64,000 bases of DNA from Flagellimonas spongiicola (GTDB lineage: Bacteria; Bacteroidota; Bacteroidia; Flavobacteriales; Flavobacteriaceae), in NCBI RefSeq assembly GCF_023502425.1, contig NZ_JAMFMA010000002.1, positions 372,001-436,000 of the forward strand. Direction: 5' to 3'. A program made the position numbers and the translations under genes. This document shows positions 1 through 9,555 of the stretch, one piece after another. Every line of letters begins with the position of its first letter. Positions within the stretch are counted from its first letter, which is position 1. The notes under the pieces were generated by a model. That model made no database searches. It had not been told where the DNA came from and saw only the letters and a program-made list of their open reading frames with translations.

Positions 1-604
1 ACAATTCAATATCATCAAAATTGGCGAGTAGTTCATCTACATCCGATTGGGTAAGTTCCTTGGCATTTTCCGTAGGACTTATTTCCATAAAATCGGCATT
101 GTAAAGGATTCTATAATGGCGCATAACCCCGTTTGCATCTGGAATATCGAAGAACAGAGGTCTTCTAAAATCCATTTTAAAGCCATAGTAAAACCCTAGG
201 ACCACGGTACATTTCATTATATAGTTGAGGTCCTTTGGCAGATTACGTATTTCCAATTCAAAACCATCGCCGGCCTCACTCAATATTTTCTTGAACCTAT
301 CCGAGGAATTGAAAATATTATTTTCAAAAGGAGTAGTAGCTGCTTTTATTTCGTTATTGGTAAGCATTGGTGCAAAGGTGTCTGTAAGAATCAACTCTAT
401 CAGTTCCTTGTGCTTTTCCAATAGTGCCACATCATTGAAACCTTCCCTTAATTCTGGGTAAGGGGCCTGCGCCTCCAATATGTATTTAGCCCTATCAGCC
501 AAAAACTTGTTCTTGCTTTTCAGCTGCTCGTCATAATGCTCCAATAGCTTATTAAAGCTAACCAATTGAAGCATTGGGCCATCATCGTTGTAGTTCTGCT
601 TCAT
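1..604 (-). CDS. Conserved flavobacterial protein, N-terminal part only (runs off window)
   Basis: An open frame reads from an ATG at 604 leftwards off the window edge, giving about 201 residues without a stop. The visible part starts MKQNYNDDGPMLQLVSFNKL and is acidic and helical-looking, with no signal peptide and no membrane segment. From memory it resembles the N-terminal region of a large flavobacterial family usually annotated as a GAF-domain protein, but the GAF domain itself would lie outside the window, so that name is an inference. It is divergent from the metallophosphoesterase gene at 721, with 116 bp between them. Codon use looks like that of its neighbours. Confidence 0.75.
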   Translation of the reverse strand, partial: MKQNYNDDGPMLQLVSFNKLLEHYDEQLKSKNKFLADRAKYILEAQAPYPELREGFNDVALLEKHKELIELILTDTFAPMLTNNEIKAATTPFENNIFNSSDRFKKILSEAGDGFELEIRNLPKDLNYIMKCTVVLGFYYGFKMDFRRPLFFDIPDANGVMRHYRILYNADFMEISPTENAKELTQSDVDELLANFDDIEL

Positions 605-720
605 ATGCCTATTTAGTCGAGTTTTAGCAGGTAAAGTTACAAAAAGAAAAAATGCCCCTTTGTTAAGGGAATCTTTATGCTATTGTTCACATTTTTAGGA
701 TATTTAGGAAAATTTGATCC

Positions 721-1614
721 ATGTCCTCAAGAAGAAGGCTAGATAGAGCATATAAAAGTGCCAAGACAATCCCGTTCGATGATACCTCCAAGTTCATCTT
801 TTTTAGTGATTGTCATAGAGGGGACAACAGTTTTGCGGATGATTTCGCCAATAATCGGAACATCTATTTTCATGCATTGAACCATTATTATCGCAATGGA
901 TTTCAGTATTGCGAATTAGGTGATGGGGACGAGCTTTGGGAAAATCTCCATTTTGAATCCATTTTTGAAGCCCATAAAAATGTGTATCAGTTGCTGCGTC
1001 AGTTCCACATGGAAAACCGCTTGCATATGGTTTGGGGCAATCACGATATGGTCTATCGCAATAAATGGTATGTAGATAAACATTTATCCAGCTATTTTGA
1101 ACCCATTGACGATTCCGACAAGGAGTTATTTGAAGGAATCACCTATCATGAAGCCTTATTGTTACAACATCGTGAAACGCAACAGGAATTATTCTGTACT
1201 CATGGCCATCAAGCAGATTGGTGGAACTACAATTTCTGGCGAATAGGTCGTTTTTTGGTACGTATACTCTGGAAACCCTTGCAGGTTGTTGGAATTGCCG
1301 ACCCAACAAGTCCGGCTAAAAATTACAAGGAACTGATCCGAATTGAAAAAAGGATTAAGAAATGGATTTTGGAGAATGATCTCAGAATCACCATTGCCGG
1401 ACACACGCACAGACCTAGATTTCCGGAACCAGGTCAAATTCCGTTTTTCAACGATGGAAGTTGTGTACACCCACGAAGCATTACAGGCATTGAACTTGAG
1501 AATGGGGAATTGTCACTAATCAAATGGCAGATTGCCACAAAACCTGATGGCACACTACAAATCGTAAGAGTCCTGCTGGAAGGACCTGAAAAATTGGTGG
1601 ATTATATTGATTAA
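721..1614 (+). CDS. Calcineurin-like metallophosphoesterase (LpxH-like superfamily)
   Basis: This is a 297-residue cytosolic protein with the ordered metal-binding motifs of calcineurin-type phosphoesterases: SDCHRGD near residue 30, GDGDELWE near 62 (a variant of GDxxD), GNHDM near 103, THGHQAD near 163 and AGHTHRP near 226. These bind a two-metal centre that cleaves phosphoesters. The order resembles UDP-2,3-diacylglucosamine hydrolases, but the protein is longer than LpxH and the substrate cannot be fixed from sequence. The ATG at 721 is the only reasonable start. The downstream neighbour is convergent, 14 bp away. Confidence 0.85.
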   Translation: MSSRRRLDRAYKSAKTIPFDDTSKFIFFSDCHRGDNSFADDFANNRNIYFHALNHYYRNGFQYCELGDGDELWENLHFESIFEAHKNVYQLLRQFHMENRLHMVWGNHDMVYRNKWYVDKHLSSYFEPIDDSDKELFEGITYHEALLLQHRETQQELFCTHGHQADWWNYNFWRIGRFLVRILWKPLQVVGIADPTSPAKNYKELIRIEKRIKKWILENDLRITIAGHTHRPRFPEPGQIPFFNDGSCVHPRSITGIELENGELSLIKWQIATKPDGTLQIVRVLLEGPEKLVDYID

Positions 1615-1628
1615 ACCATCCACTTGAT

Positions 1629-2894
1629 TTACGCTCTTTGCGCTAGGGTTTTCATAGCTTCCACAAATACATCCAAGTCTTTAGTGGTTGTATAAATGTT
1701 CGGTGTAATTCTGCATCCATGTACGTTGGCACCGTCAATGGCCACAGTCCAAACTTTGAATTCATCCAACAAGGTTTTGGCCAAGTCTGCAGGTTTCATA
1801 TTTTCCAGGCCAACATTTGCGATACCACACGAACGATGTGCTTGCTCAGGCGTGTTCACCACTATTTTGGGATACCCTCGTAGCTTATCACTCCAATATC
1901 TTTGGAGGTAGTGCAAACGCTCCTCCTTTCTTTGGATGCCTATTTGTTCTAGATAATCAAGGGCTGCATCAATGGCAAGGTAAATATGCACTGGATTGGT
2001 ACCTGTATGCCCTAAACGAAGAATATCATCAGGCTTACGATTGTATTCGGAGAGTAACGGCCAGATTTTACCCACATGCTTCGGCGCGACATACAACAAG
2101 CCCACTCCTAGTGGTGCATTTAGCCATTTGTGTAAGCTGGAGCCATAATAATCACAGTCCAAATCCGAAATATCAACATCGATATGACCAACGGCATGAG
2201 CACCATCTACCAAGACCTCAACGCCATGCTTGTGTGCCATGGCACAAATCTTTTTTATGGGTAGAATCTGTCCAGTGATATTGATCATATGGCAGACCAT
2301 TAGTAATTTGGTCTTAGCCGTAATTTGAGATTCATAAAGTTCTACAAGTTCATCATCCGTTTTGGGATTATTCGGTACTGAAACCTCCTTGCAAACTATA
2401 CCGTAGCGATCGCGAACCATATAAAAATGGTCTCGCATTGCCCCATAATCCTGTAATGCAAAAACTGCTTCATCACCCTTTTTCCAAGGAAAACCACCAA
2501 TGATCATATCCAACGATTCAGTAGTATTTCTGGTAATCAACAAGGATTTTGGGTCGCAACTCACAAAATTGGCCAATCTGCTTGTCACTTTTTCCTTGTT
2601 ATCCCATTGTACGGTTCGCATATAATACGAACCTTCATAGTTTACCATGTTAGTGAGCTCATGGAGTTTACTAAGCGTTGGTCTTGGAATTATACAGTAA
2701 TACCCATTTTCCAGATTGATGTAATCAGGTTTCAGGTCAAAATCTTGACGGATACGATTCCAAAAATCTTCACCGTATCCCTTTGGATATTCTAAAGCAT
2801 TCGAATCAAAATCCTTATTTCCGGCATATAGCGGAGCAACAGATGTGGCCATTGCCGCCATTCCTATATGCTTTAAAAATTGCCTTTTCTTCAT
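1629..2894 (-). CDS. Aminotransferase class V-fold PLP enzyme with Tat-like leader
   Basis: I chose the ATG at 2894 because the protein then begins MKKRQFLKHIGMAAMATSV, a twin-arginine-like export signal of the kind that precedes secreted PLP enzymes in Bacteroidota. The 421-residue product has the class V fold: TRNTTESLD near the cofactor phosphate site, VDGAHAVGH with the cofactor-contacting Asp and His, and SLHKWLNAP with the Schiff-base lysine. It is closest in type to isopenicillin-N-epimerase-like and cysteine-desulfurase-like enzymes. The in-frame upstream extension to 2972 lacks a plausible signal and is probably not translated. The reaction is unknown. Confidence 0.85.
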   Translation of the reverse strand: MKKRQFLKHIGMAAMATSVAPLYAGNKDFDSNALEYPKGYGEDFWNRIRQDFDLKPDYINLENGYYCIIPRPTLSKLHELTNMVNYEGSYYMRTVQWDNKEKVTSRLANFVSCDPKSLLITRNTTESLDMIIGGFPWKKGDEAVFALQDYGAMRDHFYMVRDRYGIVCKEVSVPNNPKTDDELVELYESQITAKTKLLMVCHMINITGQILPIKKICAMAHKHGVEVLVDGAHAVGHIDVDISDLDCDYYGSSLHKWLNAPLGVGLLYVAPKHVGKIWPLLSEYNRKPDDILRLGHTGTNPVHIYLAIDAALDYLEQIGIQRKEERLHYLQRYWSDKLRGYPKIVVNTPEQAHRSCGIANVGLENMKPADLAKTLLDEFKVWTVAIDGANVHGCRITPNIYTTTKDLDVFVEAMKTLAQRA

Positions 2895-3065
2895 GGTTTG
2901 GTTATTAAACAACTGACTAACAAATGCCAATCGATTCAATTTACGACTTTTAGGAGTTAAAGTAAAAGGCAACTATTCATCGAATAATTTGTTATTTAAC
3001 GTCTCTTTATCAGGTTGATGGCAAGGTATTTGTTAACTTTAATTAACGCTATCGACCAAGTTGCT

Positions 3066-3707
3066 ATGAAAAAACTGGTTTTAATTTTCTTGTTTACCGC
3101 TTTTGGGTTTGGCCATATTTTGGCTCAAGGTGATATTCCCACAACCAAGCCGTTGAAAATCGGCGAGCGTAATAATTTGGATATTTTACCCAGTAACCAA
3201 GGTACTTCCCTACGCATTCCATCCGTTTTAGATGAATCTTTGACCTCCAAAAATGACAAACCTGGTGTGAAGATGCTTCCTGACCGCGAATTACTGCAAG
3301 CTGGATACAATCTCAAGATCGATCCTAAAGTAGGTGAAAAGGAAAAGAAAGGTTCCAAGGAACATTTTGGCGACCAGTACTTGGGTGATGTAAAAACCAA
3401 AGCAAAGTTTATCGGTATCGTTTGTAGGGATCATGAATATGTAGATGGTGATAGAGTCCGAATCTACTTGAACGGGGAGGTTATTGAACCCAATATTCTA
3501 CTGGCCGGAAACTTTAAAGGTGTAAATATTGATTTAATAGAAGGCTTCAATCGTTTGGACTTTGAAGCACTCAACCAAGGATCTTCTGGACCTAATACCG
3601 CCCAAGTAGTCGTTGCCGACGAAAAAGGTGAAGTAATTCACAATAACAAGTGGAACCTTTCAACAGGTTCTAAAGCCAGTCTAATTGTGATTAAAGAAGC
3701 GGAGTAG
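3066..3707 (+). CDS. Secreted protein of unknown function
   Basis: The ATG at 3066 gives a clean signal peptide (MKKLVLIFLFTAFGFG, cleavage after ILAQ), so I prefer it to in-frame starts upstream at 3015. The mature protein of about 190 residues has a charged N-terminal half and a C-terminal half rich in beta-strand patterns (FIGIVCRDHEYVDGDRVRIY and following), which looks like a small beta-sandwich. I recognise no catalytic motif. A sequence resembling a -7 box (TAACTTTA) lies about 30 bp upstream. It is convergent with the acylase gene, 16 bp away, and is probably monocistronic. Confidence 0.7.
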   Translation: MKKLVLIFLFTAFGFGHILAQGDIPTTKPLKIGERNNLDILPSNQGTSLRIPSVLDESLTSKNDKPGVKMLPDRELLQAGYNLKIDPKVGEKEKKGSKEHFGDQYLGDVKTKAKFIGIVCRDHEYVDGDRVRIYLNGEVIEPNILLAGNFKGVNIDLIEGFNRLDFEALNQGSSGPNTAQVVVADEKGEVIHNNKWNLSTGSKASLIVIKEAE

Positions 3708-3723
3708 TCGCTTCCACCATCCC

Positions 3724-5904
3724 TTATCTTTTTCCTGGTTGGTAGGTTTCAACTGCACGCTTTAACACATCTTCCTTATAGTAAGCCGCATCTTTGAACA
3801 TCTGGTCTGCGTAGCGCTGTGTTTGATCATCAAAATGTGGGGATTCCGGGTCACCACTTTGCCCTCCAGCTAACATGGTTTTCGCCTTTACCTTTTCGCC
3901 AAACTCAACTAGGGCTACAAAGCTATTTCCTCTTGTGCCATAGATTTTCTTGGTGTTATTGTTGTAACGAGCACCGTAGGCAGCCAAAGCACCCCATCTC
4001 CCGCTAGCAAAACCAATTGGAATACTAGGTTTGGCATCATCAAAAGGTTGTGTTATGTCTCCATTTAATCGTTGGTATCGATTTACTTCGCCCCATGGTG
4101 TGTCCCAAGTTCCAAAATCACGATTTAAGTTCGCAATGGTCTCTTCAAACAATGCTAATTTCTCATCATCTGAAGAATCGCTTCCCCAATATTCTACCAG
4201 TTGCATGGCGTACATTCCCTCGGGTCTTTGCGCTTTTTTATAGCATAAGGTGCCGTAATAATGTGCCAAGGTCATCGCAACTGATTCCTTTGACGTTTTG
4301 AAATCCCACCCCTTCAAAGATTGGATTGGTCCTTTTAAATCCGGTTTTGGGTTAGCTTCATATGCTTTTACCAGACCTGGAATCAAGGCTTTAAAGGCTG
4401 GTAAATATGGGTCATGGGCCAATGTTATCAAATTATCCAATGTATAGTTTTCTCTTCCAGTCAACAATTCAATCGCATGTACGCCTCTAAAATTTTCTTG
4501 GTCCCTGGACATATAACGTGGATAATCTTCCCGCTGTGGACTGTTTTCCAGAGCTGCGGTGTACGGTGTGGAATTACAATTCTGAATCCAACCGTTGGAT
4601 GGATTCAATACCAATATATTTTCATCAACAGTATGCAATCCCTTCCAATCCGTATTTGGGTCACTTCCATCTACAGGCTTTGTGAAATCATAAATCGTAT
4701 CTCGTTTTGGAATATAATTCCCATGGAAATAAGCTATGTTTCCTTCCGCATCCGCATATACCGTATTGTTACTGGAATTGGTTCGTATATCCATCATATT
4801 TCGAAAGCCTTCATATCGGTTTTGTTTGGTTCGGATATACGATTGTTCCAAGGCTTTAACAGGTTCCCACATCATTGCAGATGCAGTCCACTGACCATTT
4901 ACCGCATGCGTAATAGGACCATGATGTGTACGGTACATTGGAAATGTTTTTTCCCTTAATTCCTCTCCATCCTTAAATTTTAAACTTACCTCCATTTTAT
5001 CCACCGGACGCAATTCCTCGCCATATTGGTAGAATAAGTTTCCGTCATTTTGAACTATGGTTTCCACAAATTCATCCATCACATCAGTGTAGGTCGATGT
5101 ATGCATCCACCCAGTTTTTTCATTGAATCCCTGATAGACAAAAAACTGTCCCCAAGTAACGGCGCCGTAGGCATTCAATCCTTCTTCGCTTACTACATGC
5201 ACTTCACCCCTAAAATAAAATGAAGTATGGGGATTGATTAACAGCATTGCATTGCCGGATTCGGTCAATTCTCCAGAAATGGCAATTCCATTGGAACCTT
5301 GTGGTTCGGCCATTTCAGCATTTTTTTCGAGTTGTTTCAATTGCATTTCAGGAAGTTCCAATCCACCATCATAAAAAGCCTTTATCTTTTCAATTGAGAT
5401 TCGTTCGATATCACCACCAATAGAGCCCTCACTAAAATACATAGGCATCCAGGGTTCAAAATGGGTTATTAATCTCGGCTTTACCTCAGGATGTGTATGT
5501 AAATAGTAGTTGATTCCGTCAGCAAAGGCATTGCATAGTTCTTTTAACCAATCAGGACTTTTTTCATAGTTTGCTATGGCTTCTTCCTTTGTCATAAAAA
5601 GCTGCGCCCTTAAGTCACTATAAATAGCTTCTTCACCTTCCACTTCTGCCAACCGCCCAGTTGCCCAAATGTAATTTTGTTCTACACGGTTAAAGTCGTC
5701 TTCGCATTGCGCATAAAGCAACCCAAAAACGGCATCGGCGTCAGATTTACCATAAATATGAGGTACCCCAAAATCATCACGAATTATAGTTACATTCTCA
5801 GCCTGAGACTCCCAAGCCAAAATCTCGTCGGACTTTTTTTCAGTGCATGCTAGTACCAAAGCAAGGCTTAAAGCAATAGGTAGTTTATTGAAGATAGCTT
5901 TCAT
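3724..5904 (-). CDS. Penicillin acylase family (Ntn-hydrolase) lipoprotein
   Basis: This 726-residue protein starts with a lipoprotein signal ending VLAC (Cys20). An N-terminal alpha-chain region follows, and then GSNG, in which Ser204 is the expected autocatalytic nucleophile that becomes the N-terminus of the beta chain after spacer removal. NPHTSFYFRGEVH and GFNEKTGWMHT follow as in aculeacin/AHL-acylase-type members, and AGGQSGDPESPHF near the C-terminus is the usual family ending. Such enzymes hydrolyse amides such as N-acyl homoserine lactones, penicillins or N-acyl amino acids. The lipid anchor puts it in the periplasm or outer membrane. Substrate unknown; quorum quenching is possible but unproven. 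Confidence 0.88.
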   Translation of the reverse strand: MKAIFNKLPIALSLALVLACTEKKSDEILAWESQAENVTIIRDDFGVPHIYGKSDADAVFGLLYAQCEDDFNRVEQNYIWATGRLAEVEGEEAIYSDLRAQLFMTKEEAIANYEKSPDWLKELCNAFADGINYYLHTHPEVKPRLITHFEPWMPMYFSEGSIGGDIERISIEKIKAFYDGGLELPEMQLKQLEKNAEMAEPQGSNGIAISGELTESGNAMLLINPHTSFYFRGEVHVVSEEGLNAYGAVTWGQFFVYQGFNEKTGWMHTSTYTDVMDEFVETIVQNDGNLFYQYGEELRPVDKMEVSLKFKDGEELREKTFPMYRTHHGPITHAVNGQWTASAMMWEPVKALEQSYIRTKQNRYEGFRNMMDIRTNSSNNTVYADAEGNIAYFHGNYIPKRDTIYDFTKPVDGSDPNTDWKGLHTVDENILVLNPSNGWIQNCNSTPYTAALENSPQREDYPRYMSRDQENFRGVHAIELLTGRENYTLDNLITLAHDPYLPAFKALIPGLVKAYEANPKPDLKGPIQSLKGWDFKTSKESVAMTLAHYYGTLCYKKAQRPEGMYAMQLVEYWGSDSSDDEKLALFEETIANLNRDFGTWDTPWGEVNRYQRLNGDITQPFDDAKPSIPIGFASGRWGALAAYGARYNNNTKKIYGTRGNSFVALVEFGEKVKAKTMLAGGQSGDPESPHFDDQTQRYADQMFKDAAYYKEDVLKRAVETYQPGKR

Positions 5905-5910
5905 TTATCC

Positions 5911-5961
5911 AGATGTTGATGTAGCATTCTTTTAATCAAATTGCTACGCATTGAAACATCT
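5911..5961 (-). promoter_or_regulatory. Interrupted inverted repeat in the acylase leader
   Basis: On the minus strand two nested inverted repeats lie just 5' of the acylase start: AGATGTT pairs with AACATCT (5955-5961 with 5911-5917) and GTAGCA with TGCTAC (5942-5947 with 5921-5926). Together they form a roughly 50-nt hairpin ending 6 nt before the ATG. No T-tract follows, so it is not a terminator. It could modulate translation or be an operator. Confidence 0.4.
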
Positions 5962-6069
5962 AAATATACCATTTGTTGGACGGGAATTGAAAGTTCCTTC
6001 GGCACTTTTTCAAAAGCCAATGAACCTTTTGGTTTTTGGAGTAACTTGCATCTTCCTTTTACATTGAAT

Positions 6070-7806
6070 ATGCCCGATAAAAAAGTAAGTATACTCACCG
6101 CATTCAAAACCATTATTTGGCCTAAACGAAATTTGGTTTTTATTGGATTGCTATTGATAGCATTAAGTAAAGCCGCAAGTTTTGTCGCGCCAATTGCCTC
6201 CAAATACCTAATTGATGATGTAATCGTGAACAAGGACCTTACCATGTTGAAATATCTGGTTGCCAGTGTAATGCTGGCCATTTTGGTTCAGGCGGTTACT
6301 TCTTTTTTATTGACTCGGATTTTGAGTGTCCAAGCACAATATTTGATAAGTGAATTGCGCGCACAGGTTCAAAAAAAGGTATTGGCCTTACCCATTAGGT
6401 TTTTTGACAACACCAAATCAGGAGCGTTGGTGTCCAGAATAATGACTGACGTGGAAGGCGTTCGCAATCTGGTGGGAACAGGTTTGGTGCAACTCGTGGG
6501 TGGTGTTATTACTGCTGTGGTTTCTTTGATACTATTATTGGACATCGATGTTTACATGACGCTCTTCACCTTCATCCCGTTGATCATTTTCGCAATTATC
6601 GCATTAAAGGCATTCAAAATCATACGTCCAATATTCAGGGATCGTGGGAAGCTAAATGCAGAAGTAAAAGGAAGGCTTACCGAAACCTTGGGTGGTATCC
6701 GTGTCATTAAAGGATTTAATGCGGAAACACAGGAACAACAGGTATTTGAAGCTGGGGTAGACAAATTGTATCAAAACGTCAAAAAGAGTTTAACCACCAC
6801 CGCTTTTATGACCAGTTCATCAACATTCCTATTAGGTGTTGCAACAACTAGTGTTATGGGATTTGGTGGCTATAAAATCATACAAGCTGAATTAACCGTT
6901 GGCGAGTTTGTGGAATTCACGGTATTACTTGGTTTAATGATAGCACCAATTGTACAAATGAGCAATATTGGCAGCCAATTGACAGAGGCTTTGGCAGGGT
7001 TGGACCGTACAGAGGAATTGATGAATATGGAAGAAGAATCCCGAATTGGGGAACGCAATATCGTATTGTCCAACATAATTGGAAAAATGCACTTCAGAAA
7101 CGTGTCCTTCGCTTACGAAGAGGACAAGGAGGTATTACACAATATTTCGTTTGATGTAAAACCGGGACAAGTAATTGCCTTGGTAGGAAGCTCAGGTTCA
7201 GGTAAATCCACTATTGCCGGTTTGGCAGCCAGTTTTTTAACCCCGGATAGTGGTAAAATCACCATTGACAATCAAGATCTTTCAAAAGTTGATTTAACCA
7301 GTTTTAGAAAGAATCTGGGCGTAGTTCTTCAAGACGATTTTCTTTTTGAAGGCACTATCCGAGAGAATATCCTATTCCCAAGACCAGAGGCATCAGAGGC
7401 CCATTTGCAAAAAGCCATAAAGGCCGCTTATGTAGATGAATTCACCGATAGGTTTGATGAAGGATTGGATACCCTGATTGGAGAGCGGGGCGTGAAACTT
7501 TCCGGAGGACAACGTCAGCGTATTGCTATTGCGCGTGCTGTTCTTGCCGATCCAAAAATCCTGATATTGGATGAAGCTACTTCTAGCTTGGACACTGAAT
7601 CTGAAGCTTTGATTCAAAAAAGTCTTGCAGAACTTACCAAGGGAAGAACCACTTTTGTAATTGCCCACAGATTGAGTACCATTAGAAAAGCAGATCAGAT
7701 ATTGGTCATAGAAAATGGCCATATCAAAGAGCAAGGTACCCACGATGAATTAATAGCGGCCGAAGGAAGGTATTATAACCTCTTTACCTATCAAGCTCGA
7801 ATTTAA
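6070..7806 (+). CDS. ABC transporter, fused permease and ATPase (MsbA-like)
   Basis: The ATG at 6070 gives a 578-residue half-transporter starting MPDKKVSILTAFKTI; longer in-frame starts lie in the leader of the divergent acylase gene. Residues 1-330 hold a six-helix type IV exporter domain. The ATPase domain from about residue 340 has an intact Walker A (GSSGSGKST, about 373-381), signature LSGGQRQRIAIARA (about 477), Walker B ILILDEATSSLD (about 497) and the switch histidine in AHRLS. It probably works as a homodimer in the inner membrane exporting lipid or another amphipathic substrate. The intact motifs contrast with the degenerate ABC protein at 48160-49827. Confidence 0.92.
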   Translation: MPDKKVSILTAFKTIIWPKRNLVFIGLLLIALSKAASFVAPIASKYLIDDVIVNKDLTMLKYLVASVMLAILVQAVTSFLLTRILSVQAQYLISELRAQVQKKVLALPIRFFDNTKSGALVSRIMTDVEGVRNLVGTGLVQLVGGVITAVVSLILLLDIDVYMTLFTFIPLIIFAIIALKAFKIIRPIFRDRGKLNAEVKGRLTETLGGIRVIKGFNAETQEQQVFEAGVDKLYQNVKKSLTTTAFMTSSSTFLLGVATTSVMGFGGYKIIQAELTVGEFVEFTVLLGLMIAPIVQMSNIGSQLTEALAGLDRTEELMNMEEESRIGERNIVLSNIIGKMHFRNVSFAYEEDKEVLHNISFDVKPGQVIALVGSSGSGKSTIAGLAASFLTPDSGKITIDNQDLSKVDLTSFRKNLGVVLQDDFLFEGTIRENILFPRPEASEAHLQKAIKAAYVDEFTDRFDEGLDTLIGERGVKLSGGQRQRIAIARAVLADPKILILDEATSSLDTESEALIQKSLAELTKGRTTFVIAHRLSTIRKADQILVIENGHIKEQGTHDELIAAEGRYYNLFTYQARI

Positions 7807-7848
7807 AAAAATGATGTACGTTGGATACGACTGCTCCAACGAATCCGA

Positions 7849-8181
7849 TTATCCCTCTTCTGGAGCCAATTCCACTTCCAATCCTTCCAATTCTGGAGTG
7901 ATATGGAGCTGGCAACCCAAGCGACTATTGTCTTCCACAAAAAATGCTTCGGCCAACATGGCTTCTTCATCATCTGACTTTTCTGGAAGATCATGATCTG
8001 ACTTTACATAACATTGACAAGAAGCACACATGGCCATCCCGCCGCAAATACCAATGGTTCCTTCAGGTGCCAGTTCGTAAGAACGAACCACCTCCATAAG
8101 GTTCATGTTCATATCAGTAGGTGCGTCCACTTCATGTAGTACGCCATCCCTATCGGTTATTTTTATCTTGATGTCAGACAT
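7849..8181 (-). CDS. [2Fe-2S] ferredoxin, adrenodoxin type
   Basis: The 110-residue protein has the plant/adrenodoxin cluster pattern: Cys46, Cys52 and Cys55 in GICGGMAMCASC, and Cys90 in RLGCQL. The spacing C-x5-C-x2-C-x34-C matches the adrenodoxin/Fdx subgroup used in iron-sulfur assembly and cytochrome or hydroxylase electron transfer. It starts 2 nt after the stop of the ferredoxin reductase gene and is the last gene of the mrp operon, so it very likely accepts electrons from that reductase. Confidence 0.93.
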   Translation of the reverse strand: MSDIKIKITDRDGVLHEVDAPTDMNMNLMEVVRSYELAPEGTIGICGGMAMCASCQCYVKSDHDLPEKSDDEEAMLAEAFFVEDNSRLGCQLHITPELEGLEVELAPEEG

Positions 8182-8183
8182 TA

Positions 8184-9242
8184 CTATTCAATACTTTTTA
8201 CTACAGCTTTGGGTGCCTCTTTTTTACTTCCATCAAATCCTGTAACACCACCAACGGTAGTATATTTCATGACATATTTTTTATCCGGATAGATCCTCTG
8301 GTAGGCACTCTGGCACATTAAGGTTGCCTCATGGAAACCACAAAGAATCAACTTCAATTTGCCTGGATAGGTATTAACATCGCCAATGGCATACACGCCA
8401 GGAATATTTGTTTGATAATCTAACGTATTATCAACTTTGATGGCATTTTTTTCAATTTCCAAGCCCCAGTCCGCAATTGGGCCCAATTTAGGGGAAAGCC
8501 CAAAAAGAGGTATGAAATTATCCACTTCCAGTTCAATTTCTTCGGAATTGTCGGTTTTTCTAACAATTACTTTCTCTAAACGATCTGTACCAACCAGCTG
8601 TTTTACTTCAGCAGGGGTAATCAAATTGATTTTGCCCTCATTTTTCAATTGTTGTACTTTTTCAACAGAATCCAAGGCGCCCCGGAATTCATTTCTACGG
8701 TGCACCAATGTCACTTCAGATGCCACATCAGACAAGAAAATGGACCAATCCAGCGCAGAATCACCACCACCTGCAATCACTACTTTTTTATCCCGATAAA
8801 CTTCTGGCTCCTTAATGATGTATGCAACTCCCTTATCTTCAAATTGTGCGAGGTTTTCCAATTGAGGTTTCCGCGGCTCAAAACTTCCCAAACCACCAGC
8901 AATGGCTACAATAGGTGCATGGTGCTTTGTTCCTTTATTTGTTGTCACTATAAAGGTACCATCCTCCAATTTTTCAATGGTATCAGCACGTTCTCCCAAA
9001 GTAAAACCGGGTTGGAACGGCGCTATCTGTTCCATAAGGTTATCCACCAATTTCCCTGCCAGCACTTCTGGAAAGCCTGGGATATCATAAATGGGTTTTT
9101 TAGGGTAGATTTCCGCACATTGCCCACCTGGTTGGGGCAAAGCATCGATTAAATGGCATTTTAATTGCAACAATCCGGCTTCAAAAACGGCAAAAAGCCC
9201 TGTAGGTCCGGAACCAATAATCAGAATATCGGTTTTAATCAT
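8184..9242 (-). CDS. Ferredoxin--NADP(+) reductase, thioredoxin-reductase-like type
   Basis: The 352-residue flavoprotein starts with an FAD-binding GSGPTG motif (IIGSGPTGLFAVFEAG), has the QPGGQC segment, and a second dinucleotide site GGGDSALDW near residue 160 for NADPH. The redox-active CxxC of thioredoxin reductases is absent, which is the hallmark of the TrxR-like ferredoxin reductases of Gram-positives and green sulfur bacteria. It is placed between the NfuA-like gene and its probable partner ferredoxin. Expected reaction: NADPH-dependent reduction of ferredoxin in the cytoplasm. Confidence 0.92.
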   Translation of the reverse strand: MIKTDILIIGSGPTGLFAVFEAGLLQLKCHLIDALPQPGGQCAEIYPKKPIYDIPGFPEVLAGKLVDNLMEQIAPFQPGFTLGERADTIEKLEDGTFIVTTNKGTKHHAPIVAIAGGLGSFEPRKPQLENLAQFEDKGVAYIIKEPEVYRDKKVVIAGGGDSALDWSIFLSDVASEVTLVHRRNEFRGALDSVEKVQQLKNEGKINLITPAEVKQLVGTDRLEKVIVRKTDNSEEIELEVDNFIPLFGLSPKLGPIADWGLEIEKNAIKVDNTLDYQTNIPGVYAIGDVNTYPGKLKLILCGFHEATLMCQSAYQRIYPDKKYVMKYTTVGGVTGFDGSKKEAPKAVVKSIE

Positions 9243-9313
9243 TTAATAGAGGTATTTTGGATTTTTGGGCAACTTAAGATTTGTGATCCTTTGGAAAAAT
9301 GACTTCTATCAGA

Positions 9314-9553
9314 TTAAGCTACATTTACGACCTCTTCTATCTGTGGTGCATACTTTTTGATCGTCATTTCCACACCACTTTTCAAGGTCATTTGGTTCAC
9401 ACTACAGCCAACGCAATTGCCTTCCAATTTCACTTTTACCGAACTATCATTGTCTATTGAAATCAATGAAATATCTCCTCCATCGCTTTGTAGAAACGGT
9501 CTAATCTCTTCCAATGCCTTCTCTACGTTGCTTCTAATTTCTTCTGATGTCAT
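9314..9553 (-). CDS. NifU C-terminal-domain iron-sulfur scaffold protein
   Basis: The 79-residue protein is a stand-alone NifU C-terminal domain. It has the CxxC cluster ligand pair in GNCVGCSVNQMT and the preceding LQSDGGDISL segment typical of the family. It would hold a transient [4Fe-4S] cluster at a dimer interface and pass it to apo-proteins. It follows mrp by 2 nt, so the two are surely co-transcribed; both are cluster carriers. The ferredoxin reductase gene lies 71 bp downstream on the same strand. Confidence 0.93.
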   Translation of the reverse strand: MTSEEIRSNVEKALEEIRPFLQSDGGDISLISIDNDSSVKVKLEGNCVGCSVNQMTLKSGVEMTIKKYAPQIEEVVNVA

Positions 9554-9555
9554 GC

